Assembly: GCF_002217945.1 (NCBI RefSeq)
Contig: NZ_BCMG01000015.1
Coordinates: forward strand, 1-51,264
Direction of reading: 5' to 3'
Length of the DNA: 51,264 bases
From: Secundilactobacillus silagei JCM 19001
GTDB lineage: Bacteria; Bacillota; Bacilli; Lactobacillales; Lactobacillaceae
The position numbers and the translations under genes were made by a program. The notes beneath the pieces are model-generated. The model worked only from the letters and a program-made list of their open reading frames with translations, was not told the origin of the DNA and made no database searches. This document shows positions 28,541 through 36,337 of the stretch, one piece after another. Each line of letters begins with the position of its first letter. Positions within the stretch are counted from its first letter, which is position 1.

Positions 28541-29386
28541 TTAATCGACGAATTGGGCAAGTCGCTCTGGTGTATATATTTGTTCCGCAAAATTACCAGG
28601 GGTCACCTCAACGTGATCGTTGGTCGCGTGAATTTTAAGCAGTGACGTATAGTTAGGCACGCGTCGTTCACCCGCAAAACTGCCCTCGGCAAAAACGGCC
28701 ACGCCAGCCACTTTGGCATCAAACTCTTTAACCAGTGACTGCATGCCGCCGACAGTGCCGCCGCCCTTCATGAAATCATCCACGATTAAAACCCGTGAAT
28801 CAGGCGCTAGGCTGCGTTTAGACAGGGCCATTTTTTCGATTCGGCTACTGGAGCCGGAGACGTAGTTCACACTGACAGTGGACCCCTCAGTAATCTGGGA
28901 ATCGTGTCTGGCGATCACAAACGGCACGTTTAAATAATCCGAGATGCTTTGCGCAATCGGAATACCCTTAGTTGCTACCGTCAAAACGGTGTCGACCTGG
29001 TCTGCTAAATACTGGGTGGCTATCAGCCGACCGACCTGCCGTAAAACGTTCGGCCGGCCCAGTAGATCTGACATGTACACGTAACCGCCGGGTAAGAACC
29101 GATCAGCTTCAGACAGCGATTCAATGACACCATCAACAAACTGAGTCGCTTCTTTTTCGGGGATATACGGAATAAACCGCGCCCCGCCAGCTGCTCCGGG
29201 TACCGTTTCTAACAGACCGGTTCCCCGTGACTTCAGCGTTCGTTTTAAGATCGTGAGGTCCTCACTGATCGAAGACTTGGCTGATCCATAACGTTCCGAA
29301 AAAAAGGTCAGCGACACTAATCGATGAGGCCGCTCTAAAAGATACCGGGTCATATCAATCAACCGGTCGCTTCTTCTTACTTTCAC
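28541..29386 (-). CDS. purR: Purine operon repressor PurR (PRT-domain, Gram-positive type)
   Basis: A winged-helix DNA-binding domain (SERYGSAKSSISEDLT) followed by a phosphoribosyltransferase-like domain with PRPP-binding VLIVDDFMKGGGT. The Gram-positive PurR binds PurBoxes; PRPP relieves repression in Bacillus, and the Lactococcus form activates. Frames extend to 29416, but the SD GGAGG lies inside that extension, eight bases before a GTG at 29386 giving MKVRRSDRL, which matches the family N-terminus (281 residues). A candidate PurBox lies at 29441-29461, upstream of its own -10. Confidence 0.95.
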   Translation of the reverse strand: MKVRRSDRLIDMTRYLLERPHRLVSLTFFSERYGSAKSSISEDLTILKRTLKSRGTGLLETVPGAAGGARFIPYIPEKEATQFVDGVIESLSEADRFLPGGYVYMSDLLGRPNVLRQVGRLIATQYLADQVDTVLTVATKGIPIAQSISDYLNVPFVIARHDSQITEGSTVSVNYVSGSSSRIEKMALSKRSLAPDSRVLIVDDFMKGGGTVGGMQSLVKEFDAKVAGVAVFAEGSFAGERRVPNYTSLLKIHATNDHVEVTPGNFAEQIYTPERLAQFVD

Positions 29387-29429
29387 TTTGGTTTCCTCCA
29401 TGTCATTTAACAGCATATTTAATATTATT

Positions 29430-29461
29430 ATTCTAGCATAAATGTTCGGGTTTAAGGAACA
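29430..29461 (-). promoter_or_regulatory. purR promoter and candidate PurBox
   Basis: Minus strand: CCGAACATT (29449-29441), the core of the PurBox, within a palindrome TGTTC-N9-GAACA, placed just upstream of an extended -10 TGCTAGAAT (TAGAAT at 29435-29430). It suggests autoregulation of purR-glmU-prs. Confidence 0.6.
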
Positions 29462-29571
29462 GATTCATTGAATCTCATGATTTTATTAACAAGTCGTTGA
29501 AGTTTAGTCCTTTTACCTGTAAAAATACCCCTCAGATATACGGGTACGCTTATTAAGATATCATTATAATC

Positions 29572-29613
29572 AAAAAAGTCCCAGTAACAGCTCTAACGCT
29601 GTACTGAGACTTT
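29572..29613 (-). terminator. Terminator of znuCB-like operon
   Basis: Minus strand: AAAGTCTCAGTaCAGC pairs with GCTGTTACTGGGACTTT, followed by TTTG. Confidence 0.85.
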
Positions 29614-29616
29614 GAT

Positions 29617-30408
29617 CTATGCTCGAATGCGTTGATAAACCAGTGCACTGAAGTAAAAGAGCACTTCAATCACTGCGATAAAGAAACTGACGGGCCAGTT
29701 GGTCACGTAACTCAGATAGAGGCCCAGCCAAACGCCAACCAGCGAGAACGCCACGGCAACACTGATCATCATGCCTACCGTGTGAGCAAAATACTTCGCT
29801 GCGGCAGCTGGTAACGTCAGCAGAATAAAGATCAGTAACGACCCGACGATCTGCGCGGCAACACTCACTGAAAACGCCAGCAGGACTAAGAAGATCACGG
29901 ACAAGGTGCGGGTCCATAGCCCCTTGACCTGCGCCCCAATTGGGTCAAAAGAATCAAATTTGAGATAGCGGTAAATGACCACCACGACCACTAGGACCGA
30001 AATTGACAGAATCATCATTTGAACAACGTTGGCTCGGCTGATGCCGATCACGCTCCCAAATAAAATGCCAGTCGCATAGCTGGCATTGCTGTCTGCTAGT
30101 GATAGAAATAGGATTCCTAGACCAATCGCTAAGGCTGAAATCGCCGTAATGGAATTTTCCCGGCGCGACGATTTGGCGCCCAATTCACCAACACCAATGG
30201 AACTGATAGTGGTAAATAGCAGCATCCCGTTTAGCGGCTGCCAGCCCATAAAGATCCCAAAGGCGGCACCAGCAAACCCAATTTCGGATAAGGTATGCGT
30301 TAGAAAAGACATGTTACGGGCAATCACGAAAACGCCCATAATACCCGAAATAATCGCAATCAAGGTGCCAGCCATGTAGGCATTTTGCATAAAAGGATAA
30401 CTAAGCAT
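29617..30408 (-). CDS. Zinc/manganese-type ABC transporter permease
   Basis: An ABC-3 family membrane permease (ZnuB/AdcB/MntB type), 263 residues with about eight hydrophobic segments, including the conserved TLSEIGFAGAAFG cytoplasmic region and LLTLPAAAAKYFAHT. It forms the channel for Zn(II) or Mn(II) uptake with the ATPase encoded just upstream; the genes overlap by 8 bases. The metal cannot be read from the sequence. No lipoprotein metal-binding subunit is encoded nearby. Confidence 0.88.
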   Translation of the reverse strand: MLSYPFMQNAYMAGTLIAIISGIMGVFVIARNMSFLTHTLSEIGFAGAAFGIFMGWQPLNGMLLFTTISSIGVGELGAKSSRRENSITAISALAIGLGILFLSLADSNASYATGILFGSVIGISRANVVQMMILSISVLVVVVVIYRYLKFDSFDPIGAQVKGLWTRTLSVIFLVLLAFSVSVAAQIVGSLLIFILLTLPAAAAKYFAHTVGMMISVAVAFSLVGVWLGLYLSYVTNWPVSFFIAVIEVLFYFSALVYQRIRA

Positions 30409-31096
30409 TATTCATCGCGCCTACTTTCTCGTTGGTTAACTCTGAAATGTTTCCCGCTTCATAATGACCGGGACTCAAAAACAGGTAATGGTCGCCGTAA
30501 CGCCGTGCTAACGGGATATCGTGAGTCACAAAGATCACGGTGAGCTGTTGATTCTCATTGATCTGCTTGACCAAATCTAACAATTCCGTTTTGGCGATCG
30601 GATCCAAACTGGCAGTTGATTCATCAAGGATCAACAGTCTTGGCCGATCAAGCAACGCCTGTGCCAGATAAGCCTTCTGCTTCTCACCACCGGATGCTTG
30701 TCCCAATGGCCGGCGACGAATATCAAAGAGTTTGGTTTCGGTCAAGATTTCATTCACGCGTCGCCGTTCCTTAGCTGTTAACCACGGCAGACCTATTTTG
30801 GCAAAGTTCAGGCCCACAAAATCTTGAATGCTCAGTGGATATTCCGCGTCAACGTTACGAAACTGCGGCACATAGCCCACTGGGACGGCCTGCCGGTTCG
30901 GCAGAAAATCTAGGGTGCCACTAGACGGTTTCAAATCTTGTAAGATCAACCGCATTAAGGTGGTCTTTCCCACCCCATTTTCGCCAACAATGCTCAAAAA
31001 ATCGCCACGTTTTAAATCGTAGTTCAAATCGTTTAAAACCTGCTTATCAGGAAAGGCGAAGAATAAATGTTTTAGTTGTAATATCGATTCAGTCAT
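30401..31096 (-). CDS. Zinc/manganese-type ABC transporter ATP-binding protein
   Basis: 231-residue ATPase with Walker A GENGVGKTT near residue 38, Q-loop YVPQFRN, signature SGGEKQKAYLAQAL (a variant of LSGGQ), Walker B LLILDEST and H-loop THD. Pairs with the ABC-3 permease downstream. GAGGAG lies before the ATG at 31096. The leader has a promoter at 31170-31197, a 16-bp palindrome (31141-31156) suited to a metal-responsive repressor, and a hairpin at 31111-31137. Confidence 0.9.
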   Translation of the reverse strand: MTESILQLKHLFFAFPDKQVLNDLNYDLKRGDFLSIVGENGVGKTTLMRLILQDLKPSSGTLDFLPNRQAVPVGYVPQFRNVDAEYPLSIQDFVGLNFAKIGLPWLTAKERRRVNEILTETKLFDIRRRPLGQASGGEKQKAYLAQALLDRPRLLILDESTASLDPIAKTELLDLVKQINENQQLTVIFVTHDIPLARRYGDHYLFLSPGHYEAGNISELTNEKVGAMNNA

Positions 31097-31110
31097 AAAA
31101 GCTCCTCAAC

Positions 31111-31137
31111 AAAAAAAGCACCTTAATGTGCTTTTTT
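31111..31137. terminator. Hairpin between the alpha/beta hydrolase gene and the metal ABC ATPase gene
   Basis: AAAAAAGCAC/GTGCTTTTTT, symmetrical with T-runs on both strands. On the minus strand it ends the hydrolase transcript, but it also lies in the leader of the ABC operon, downstream of that operon's candidate promoter. Confidence 0.7.
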
Positions 31138-31140
31138 AAT

Positions 31141-31197
31141 TTACTGTAAACAGTAATGGTTACTATTTTATTGTAAAGGTTTCTGTAAAGAAGTCAA
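31141..31197 (-). promoter_or_regulatory. Promoter and candidate metal-repressor operator of the ABC operon
   Basis: Minus strand TTGACT (31197-31192), 16-bp spacer, TACAAT (31175-31170). Just downstream is the palindrome TTACTGTAAACAGTAA at 31141-31156 (reads the same on both strands apart from the centre), placed to block transcription. Which regulator binds is unknown. Confidence 0.55.
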
Positions 31198-31203
31198 TCT
31201 CTT

Positions 31204-32127
31204 TTAAAGATATTGCGCTAAAAAGTCGGTCAGTACTTGCTTGTAATGCTCCGGATCATGGGCATACGCTTGAATATGCTTAGCGTTAGGCACAATGTAA
31301 GCCTCTTTGGGACCAGAAATCGCATTATACAGCAATTTTGCGTGTTTGACGGGAACGACTTGATCGGCTTCACCGTGAATGATTAGAATCGGAACCATGG
31401 CGCGCTTCAGCTGGTCGTCCACCCGTTCCTGGCTCAACCTAGAACCAGTCCGAAAACGGGCCAGCCAATCGGCAATCGGCACGATGGGGTTCGCTGGCAG
31501 ATGATAATCACGCCGTAACGTGGTTTTAGCCATTTGATAAATGGAAGCAAAACCTGAATCGGCCACCACGGCCTTCACATTTTGCGGCAAGTGTTCGCCA
31601 GCCGTTGCCAGAACGGTCGCCGCGCCCATGCTAAAACCCATCAAAACGATTTTAACGTTCGGGCCTAGCTCTGAGATCACCTTGTTGATCCAGCGCAGAT
31701 AGTCTTTGCGGTCTGGCCAGCCAAAACCGATTCGGTGGCCGTCGCTTTCACCCTGCGCCCGGGCGTCTGGCATCAGCACGTTATAGCCGCGGTCATGAAA
31801 TAACCGGGCTAACGGAATCATTTGTTCCCGGGCATGATTGATGCCGTGGGCTAAAATCACGACACGCTGGCTCTTCTCAGCTGCCGGAATGTAACTGGCC
31901 CGCAACGTCAACCCATCCGGTGTCGTCTGGCGCCATTCTTGAATGGGCTGTTTGAGATACCAAACGTTATTGGCCGCCGTATTCTCCGCCACCGCTTTAT
32001 GGTGACCCTTTTCTTTTTCAGAATCGCTAATGTGTGTCAAATCATGATAAACTGCCACACTAGCCGCCACTGCAGCAGTTACCCCAGTAGCTAACGCTGC
32101 AGCTGAAATCTTGATCCATTTAGACAA
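31204..32127 (-). CDS. Alpha/beta hydrolase with N-terminal membrane anchor
   Basis: An S9/BAAT-like alpha/beta hydrolase: oxyanion region HGINH, nucleophile elbow GFSMGAAT, catalytic Asp in HGEADQVVP and His in NAKHIQAY. An N-terminal hydrophobic helix (ISAAALATGVTAAVAASVAVY) would anchor it facing outside. Related proteins are annotated as peptidase or cell-surface hydrolase; the substrate is unknown. A longer frame overlaps ispE, but TTG at 32127 follows AAGGAGG by eight bases, giving 307 residues and a 13-base gap after ispE. Confidence 0.85.
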   Translation of the reverse strand: MSKWIKISAAALATGVTAAVAASVAVYHDLTHISDSEKEKGHHKAVAENTAANNVWYLKQPIQEWRQTTPDGLTLRASYIPAAEKSQRVVILAHGINHAREQMIPLARLFHDRGYNVLMPDARAQGESDGHRIGFGWPDRKDYLRWINKVISELGPNVKIVLMGFSMGAATVLATAGEHLPQNVKAVVADSGFASIYQMAKTTLRRDYHLPANPIVPIADWLARFRTGSRLSQERVDDQLKRAMVPILIIHGEADQVVPVKHAKLLYNAISGPKEAYIVPNAKHIQAYAHDPEHYKQVLTDFLAQYL

Positions 32128-32140
32128 ACTGATTGCCTCC

Positions 32141-32992
32141 TTATAATGAGCGGACAAGATAAGCTTCGGGACAGAACCCACGAATACTGTTAAAGACCCG
32201 CTGAGCACGAGATTCCTTATTAAACACTGAAAAGACGGTGGGCCCAGTACCGCTCATCACGGCCGTTTCGGCCCCGTAGCCCTGCATTCGTTCTTTGATT
32301 TGCTGAATTTCTGGATACCGATGGACCGAAATGGGTTCCAACGCATTTCCCATACTAGCCAGTAACTGATGGTGATCGCCAGTCGCAATCGCGTCCAGCA
32401 CGCCGTTAATATCTGGGTGTGCTAGGCCATCATAGTTGATCTGGCGAAGAATGCTGGGCGTGGACACGCTGACGTTGGGCTTAGCCAACACGATCCAAAC
32501 TGGTTTTAACGCCGGTTCCAACACATCAACCTGCTCACCCAGCCCGGTTACGTGGGCGGTCTTGCTGTAAACGCAGTAAGGCACATCAGAATCCACTTTC
32601 AGACTTAATTTAGCCAGTTCCGCGATTGGTAGCTGAATGTCCCACAGCCGATTTAACGCCCGCAAAACGGCGGCTGCATCCGAGGACCCGCCACCTAACC
32701 CAGCTGCCACTGGGATCTTTTTTTGAATCTTAATATGTGCGCCATGGTTAATCTTAAACGTACGCTGAAGCAATGAAGCCGCTTGAAACGCGAGATTACG
32801 CTGATCATTAGGTAAAAAGCCAGAGTTGGATGAAACCACGATCTGCCTCGTTCCAGTTGAACGGACTTCAACGTAGTCTGCGAGATCAATGGAGGTCATC
32901 ACCATGTTCCACTCAGGCTGCCCATCAGCATGGCGAAACGGTGTATCAAGGCCCAGGTTCACTTTGGCCGCTGCCTTTTCCACTATTATCAA
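32141..32992 (-). CDS. ispE: 4-diphosphocytidyl-2-C-methyl-D-erythritol kinase (IspE)
   Basis: GHMP-family kinase; in the MEP pathway it phosphorylates CDP-methylerythritol. The ATP-binding motif is PVAAGLGGGSSDAAAVLRAL, the N-terminus KAAAKVNLGL is typical, and MSGTGPTVF is the third GHMP motif. 283 residues, complete. Start TTG at 32992 with AGGTGA seven bases away; TATAAT at 33073-33068. The window also encodes MvaA of the competing mevalonate pathway, so this IspE may be an orphan serving another role, as in other lactic acid bacteria. Confidence 0.92.
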   Translation of the reverse strand: MIIVEKAAAKVNLGLDTPFRHADGQPEWNMVMTSIDLADYVEVRSTGTRQIVVSSNSGFLPNDQRNLAFQAASLLQRTFKINHGAHIKIQKKIPVAAGLGGGSSDAAAVLRALNRLWDIQLPIAELAKLSLKVDSDVPYCVYSKTAHVTGLGEQVDVLEPALKPVWIVLAKPNVSVSTPSILRQINYDGLAHPDINGVLDAIATGDHHQLLASMGNALEPISVHRYPEIQQIKERMQGYGAETAVMSGTGPTVFSVFNKESRAQRVFNSIRGFCPEAYLVRSL

Positions 32993-33067
32993 ATTTTGAT
33001 CACCTACACTTCAGTCAGAATCGTTTACTTATAAGTTACTGCTCCCTTAAGTTTTGTTATTAGGGAT

Positions 33068-33073
33068 ATTATA
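33068..33073 (-). promoter_or_regulatory. -10 box of ispE
   Basis: Perfect TATAAT on the minus strand. The -35 zone falls in the arm of a 10-bp perfect hairpin (33093-33124). Confidence 0.5.
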
Positions 33074-33092
33074 CTCGAAATCAACAAGGTGC

Positions 33093-33124
33093 GAAAGAGG
33101 GGTGCCAGTCTCTGCCCCTCTTTC
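33093..33124. other. 10-bp perfect hairpin upstream of ispE
   Basis: GAAAGAGGGG and CCCCTCTTTC flank a 12-base loop. No T-tract follows on either strand, so it is not a standard terminator; it overlaps the -35 region for ispE. Confidence 0.5.
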
Positions 33125-33162
33125 ACCCGATTAGGCTATAAAGCAGTCAAAGTGCACCAATC

Positions 33163-33199
33163 AAAAAATCCCCACTAGAAAATATTTTCTAGTGGGGAT
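33163..33199 (-). terminator. Terminator of the secreted-protein gene
   Basis: A perfect 32-bp palindrome (ATCCCCACTAGAAAAT and its complement) followed by TTTTT on the minus strand. Confidence 0.9.
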
Positions 33200-33224
33200 C
33201 ACTTAAATTGCTAATCATTAATTT

Positions 33225-34304
33225 TTAATAAGCCGTTGTACTCCGTAAAATTTCAGGAGTCCGGTTGCTCAGCAGCAGACCATGACCACCGTTATCAAAG
33301 TTCAAAGATTCAAATTCACGGTGTGAGTTAAACTTCGTGTACTTGAAATCACTGGACTTCAGTGACCCATGACCATTCAACTTCTTAGCTGGGAAACTGG
33401 TGATGGAATCATCAGCAACTAAGTAAAGCCGGCCGTTATGACCGTTGTAGCCCATAGCCTGTTCATGCGTGCCAGGACGACGTGCGAAGAGTTGATTTGT
33501 CAGCCGGAAATGAACTGATTTCGCCCCAATTTTACCCTTGTAAACTTTTACCTGTGAACCAGAAACTGTCCAGTAGTACGCATTTCCACTGTGATCAAAG
33601 GTTAAATCATGCCCGCCAGGAACGTTGGCACCGTGGTTAGACATGTGGAACGTGATGGCCTTGTTAGGTGTCAGCGAAGAAGTACTGATCCGTTGAAGCG
33701 TTGAATTCCGCGTTTCACCTAACGTCATATCACGCCACATGTACAGTGACTTGCTCTTTTTATTGTAAGCTAATGATTGTCCGTGACCAGTGGTGAAAAT
33801 CCCACCGATTTTAACAGCAGAACTCCCCTTTTTGCTGTCTAGCAAAGTCTGCTGCTTTTCAAGCGACATTCCACCCAGCTTGTTCAAGTCAAAGCGGGCA
33901 ACAAAGCCCTTATTCTTCATGCCAGCTGTGTAATGCGGCTGATAAGCAACGTACAGATAATGACCGCCATCGTAAGCAGCTGATTGCGGATTAGTCATAT
34001 CGTACTTGGTACTATTCTTGGCATTGTGCGTGTTCGGCAAGGCATACTTCGTTTTTAACGTCCACTTTTGGTTGCCGCTGACGCCCTTAATGGTATTACT
34101 CAAACCCGAACCAAAAGAATAGTTCTTACCGCTGACTTTAACAAATCCAGTGGCCTTGTTATTAACGGTCCGCAAGCTGCCAGAAGAATACTGCGAAATT
34201 GCATTGCTTCTTTGAGTGTATGATGCAGCGTTAGCAGTCGTACCAGCCCCCAATAAGGCAATCGCACCAACTACGGCGCTTGTAATGATGCCTAAATGTT
34301 TCAT
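33225..34304 (-). CDS. Secreted protein of unknown function, possibly beta-propeller
   Basis: 359 residues with a clear Sec signal peptide: MKHLGIITSAVVGAIALLGAGTTANA then AS. The mature part is rich in Gly, Ser, Lys and aromatic residues with repeated strand-turn patterns (AYDGGHYLYVAYQ, LAYNKKSKSLYMW, LTFDHSGNAYYW, YNGHNGRLYLVAD), suggesting a beta-propeller. Helveticin-J-like proteins of lactobacilli share size and such patterns, but I cannot confirm homology. No anchor motif, so it is released or loosely bound. GGGGGG RBS; strong terminator; monocistronic. Confidence 0.75.
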   Translation of the reverse strand: MKHLGIITSAVVGAIALLGAGTTANAASYTQRSNAISQYSSGSLRTVNNKATGFVKVSGKNYSFGSGLSNTIKGVSGNQKWTLKTKYALPNTHNAKNSTKYDMTNPQSAAYDGGHYLYVAYQPHYTAGMKNKGFVARFDLNKLGGMSLEKQQTLLDSKKGSSAVKIGGIFTTGHGQSLAYNKKSKSLYMWRDMTLGETRNSTLQRISTSSLTPNKAITFHMSNHGANVPGGHDLTFDHSGNAYYWTVSGSQVKVYKGKIGAKSVHFRLTNQLFARRPGTHEQAMGYNGHNGRLYLVADDSITSFPAKKLNGHGSLKSSDFKYTKFNSHREFESLNFDNGGHGLLLSNRTPEILRSTTAY

Positions 34305-34381
34305 TGGAAAATTCCCCCCATAATTAGAATTTGTTATATCTTACCCATCTATAATAACGCTATTGCGTTCATTTGGCGGAA

Positions 34382-34420
34382 CAAAAAACCACTAATGTTA
34401 ATTTCTCATCATTAGTGGTT
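34382..34420 (-). terminator. Terminator of veg
   Basis: Minus strand: AACCACTAATG/CATTAGTGGTT followed by TTTTG. Confidence 0.85.
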
Positions 34421-34457
34421 AATTTATGTAATAAAAAAAGGCCTCAAAGACCCGTTT

Positions 34458-34715
34458 TTACTGATTGTCATCCGCATCATCGTCACCAAAGTTAACCTGA
34501 ATATTCTGAGTTAGGATATCAGTGTAACTGTAGGAAACGCGTTCGAATGAATTTTCATCTTGGTCCAGATCCACAACGAAGACGGCCGGATAAGTTTCCT
34601 TTAGAATTCCGTGTCGTTCCGTTGTCTTTTTGCGCCCTGCCTGGGCGACGACCATAAGCTCCTGACCAATATGCGTTGAAAGCCGGTCTTTAATAGTTGC
34701 TAAACTTGTTGGCAT
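34458..34715 (-). CDS. veg: Veg family protein
   Basis: 85-residue small protein of the Veg family, abundant in Firmicutes and reported in Bacillus to stimulate biofilm gene expression. The core GQELMVVAQAGRKKTTERHGIL and the following YPAVFVVDLD are diagnostic. The tail is acidic (GDDDADDNQ). A longer frame from 34745 exists, but the ATG at 34715 (MPTSLATIKDRL) matches the family and has AAGGGGTG upstream. Placed between ksgA and ispE as in Bacillus. Confidence 0.92.
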   Translation of the reverse strand: MPTSLATIKDRLSTHIGQELMVVAQAGRKKTTERHGILKETYPAVFVVDLDQDENSFERVSYSYTDILTQNIQVNFGDDDADDNQ

Positions 34716-34883
34716 GACCTCACCCCTTGTGAAACATTTTAACATCGTTTCACAAAAAAGTCAAATTATACCACAACACTTTATTTACAACAAGTATTTT
34801 ATTATGAAAAATGAGATTAAAATCCTTTCACGACAGGATTTCACCGGCTTACAACCCGTTTAACATCATGCGACGGCCTAAAA

Positions 34884-35771
34884 CTAAAGCAATCCCTCTT
34901 CATGCAGCGCGTTAACCAGCACAATAAACTGTTCAATGGTCAGTCTTTCAGCGCGAATTTGCGGTGAAATTCTCACCCGGTTTAACACGTTAGTAATGCG
35001 GTCTTTAACATCTTGATCCTTACCAAAAATGGCACACAGGTTATTCCAAAAACTCTTTCGCCGATGCATGAAACTGCCCTTCACAAATTTGGAAAAGACG
35101 CGTTCATCAAAGGGTGCCGGATCAAAGGGTACCCGTTTAGTCATGGTCACAATGGCTGAATCAACGTTGGGCTGCGGAATAAAGGCCGTCCGCGGTACCG
35201 TAAAGGCCACTTCGGCGTCCGTACGATACTGCACCGCAATCGACAGCGAGCCGTACGCTTTGGTCCCGGGAACGGCGACCAGGCGATCAGCCACTTCCTT
35301 TTGCATCATGACCGTAATTGAATCAAATTGAATACCGCTTTGCAGCACGTTCATCAAAATCGGTGTCGTGATGTAATAAGGTAAATTAGCGACTAATTTT
35401 AACGGCCGGTCTTGGTCAAAGTTCTCCTTGATGACCTTGGGCAAGTTAGCCTTCAAAATATCCTGATTGAGAATCGTAATGTTGTCGTACTGCGATAAGG
35501 TTTCACCCAAGATTGGGACTAACTGCTCGTCAATTTCAAACGCCAGAACATGATGGCTGTTTTGAGCTAAGAATTCCGTCAATCCGCCAATTCCTGGACC
35601 AATTTCGATCACGTTATCTTTCTCAGATAGCTCGGCAGCCTGAACAATATGCTCCAAAATATTAATATCGGTTAAAAAGTTTTGTCCCAGGCTCTTTTTA
35701 ATGTTTAACCCATAACGGTTGATAATCGCCTGCGTCCGCGCCGGACTGGCAATCAATGGTGTATTACTCAT
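34884..35771 (-). CDS. rsmA: 16S rRNA (adenine1518-N6/adenine1519-N6)-dimethyltransferase
   Basis: KsgA/RsmA dimethylates two adjacent adenines in the 3' helix of 16S rRNA during small-subunit maturation; loss gives kasugamycin resistance. SAM-binding motif EIGPGIGGLTEFLA, catalytic NLPYYITTPI, and the C-terminal helical domain are present; 295 residues. The ATG overlaps the rnmV stop by 4 bases with GAGG seven to eight bases upstream, so the two rRNA-maturation genes are coupled. Confidence 0.97.
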   Translation of the reverse strand: MSNTPLIASPARTQAIINRYGLNIKKSLGQNFLTDINILEHIVQAAELSEKDNVIEIGPGIGGLTEFLAQNSHHVLAFEIDEQLVPILGETLSQYDNITILNQDILKANLPKVIKENFDQDRPLKLVANLPYYITTPILMNVLQSGIQFDSITVMMQKEVADRLVAVPGTKAYGSLSIAVQYRTDAEVAFTVPRTAFIPQPNVDSAIVTMTKRVPFDPAPFDERVFSKFVKGSFMHRRKSFWNNLCAIFGKDQDVKDRITNVLNRVRISPQIRAERLTIEQFIVLVNALHEEGLL

Positions 35772-36337
35772 TGGCGTTCATCCTCCTCTTGGTCGATCTG
35801 TTTGATAGCCTGCCAAAATGTCTCCGAACTGATCTGAAACATCTGCAGTCGTTTTTTCAGTTGTTTGCCGTTCACGTAGCCGATCCGCAGCAACTCGCCT
35901 AAGGCTTCACGGCGGGCTTTAGCTGCCGGGCCGCCAACCAGGCGCGCATGAATCAGATCAGCCTGACTAATATTTTCCACGGTCGAATCGCCCTCAGTAT
36001 AGACGTGGGCTAAGGCTTCGCGAATCGCTTCTGGACTGGCATGTTCCACGCCCAGTGACCCACCAGCCTTGGTAGGGACACCCTCCGCTTTAGGTAAGAA
36101 AGCGTGCTTAGCGTTGGGCACAACTTCGGCCACAATTTTACGAATCTTTTCACCGGAAAAATCAGGATCGGTAAAAATGATGATGCCGCGCTTCTTAGCA
36201 ACTTCGGCAATCAGATCTAGGGTTTCTTCCGGTACTGCCGAGCCGCGGGTCTCAATCGTGTCAGCGTTGACTGCTTTGGCAATTTGTTTGGTATCGTCTT
36301 TTCCCTCGACCACGATGACTTCTTTAATGGTTTTCAC
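35768..36337 (-). CDS. rnmV: Ribonuclease M5
   Basis: TOPRIM-domain nuclease that matures 5S rRNA, with ribosomal protein L18 as cofactor. TOPRIM motifs: EVIVVEGKDD at the N-terminus, and FTDPDFSGEKIRK (DxD). The frame runs to 36394, but GTG at 36337 (MKTIKEVIVVEG) has AAGGAG seven bases before and gives 189 residues, the family length. It overlaps tatD by 14 bases and rsmA by 4. A 5S gene lies at the right end of the window. Confidence 0.96.
   Translation of the reverse strand: MKTIKEVIVVEGKDDTKQIAKAVNADTIETRGSAVPEETLDLIAEVAKKRGIIIFTDPDFSGEKIRKIVAEVVPNAKHAFLPKAEGVPTKAGGSLGVEHASPEAIREALAHVYTEGDSTVENISQADLIHARLVGGPAAKARREALGELLRIGYVNGKQLKKRLQMFQISSETFWQAIKQIDQEEDERQ

Noticed and set aside
31111-31137. 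A riboswitch in the ABC operon leader
   Set aside because: The leader is too short and the hairpin too simple for a known aptamer; terminator or attenuator is sufficient.
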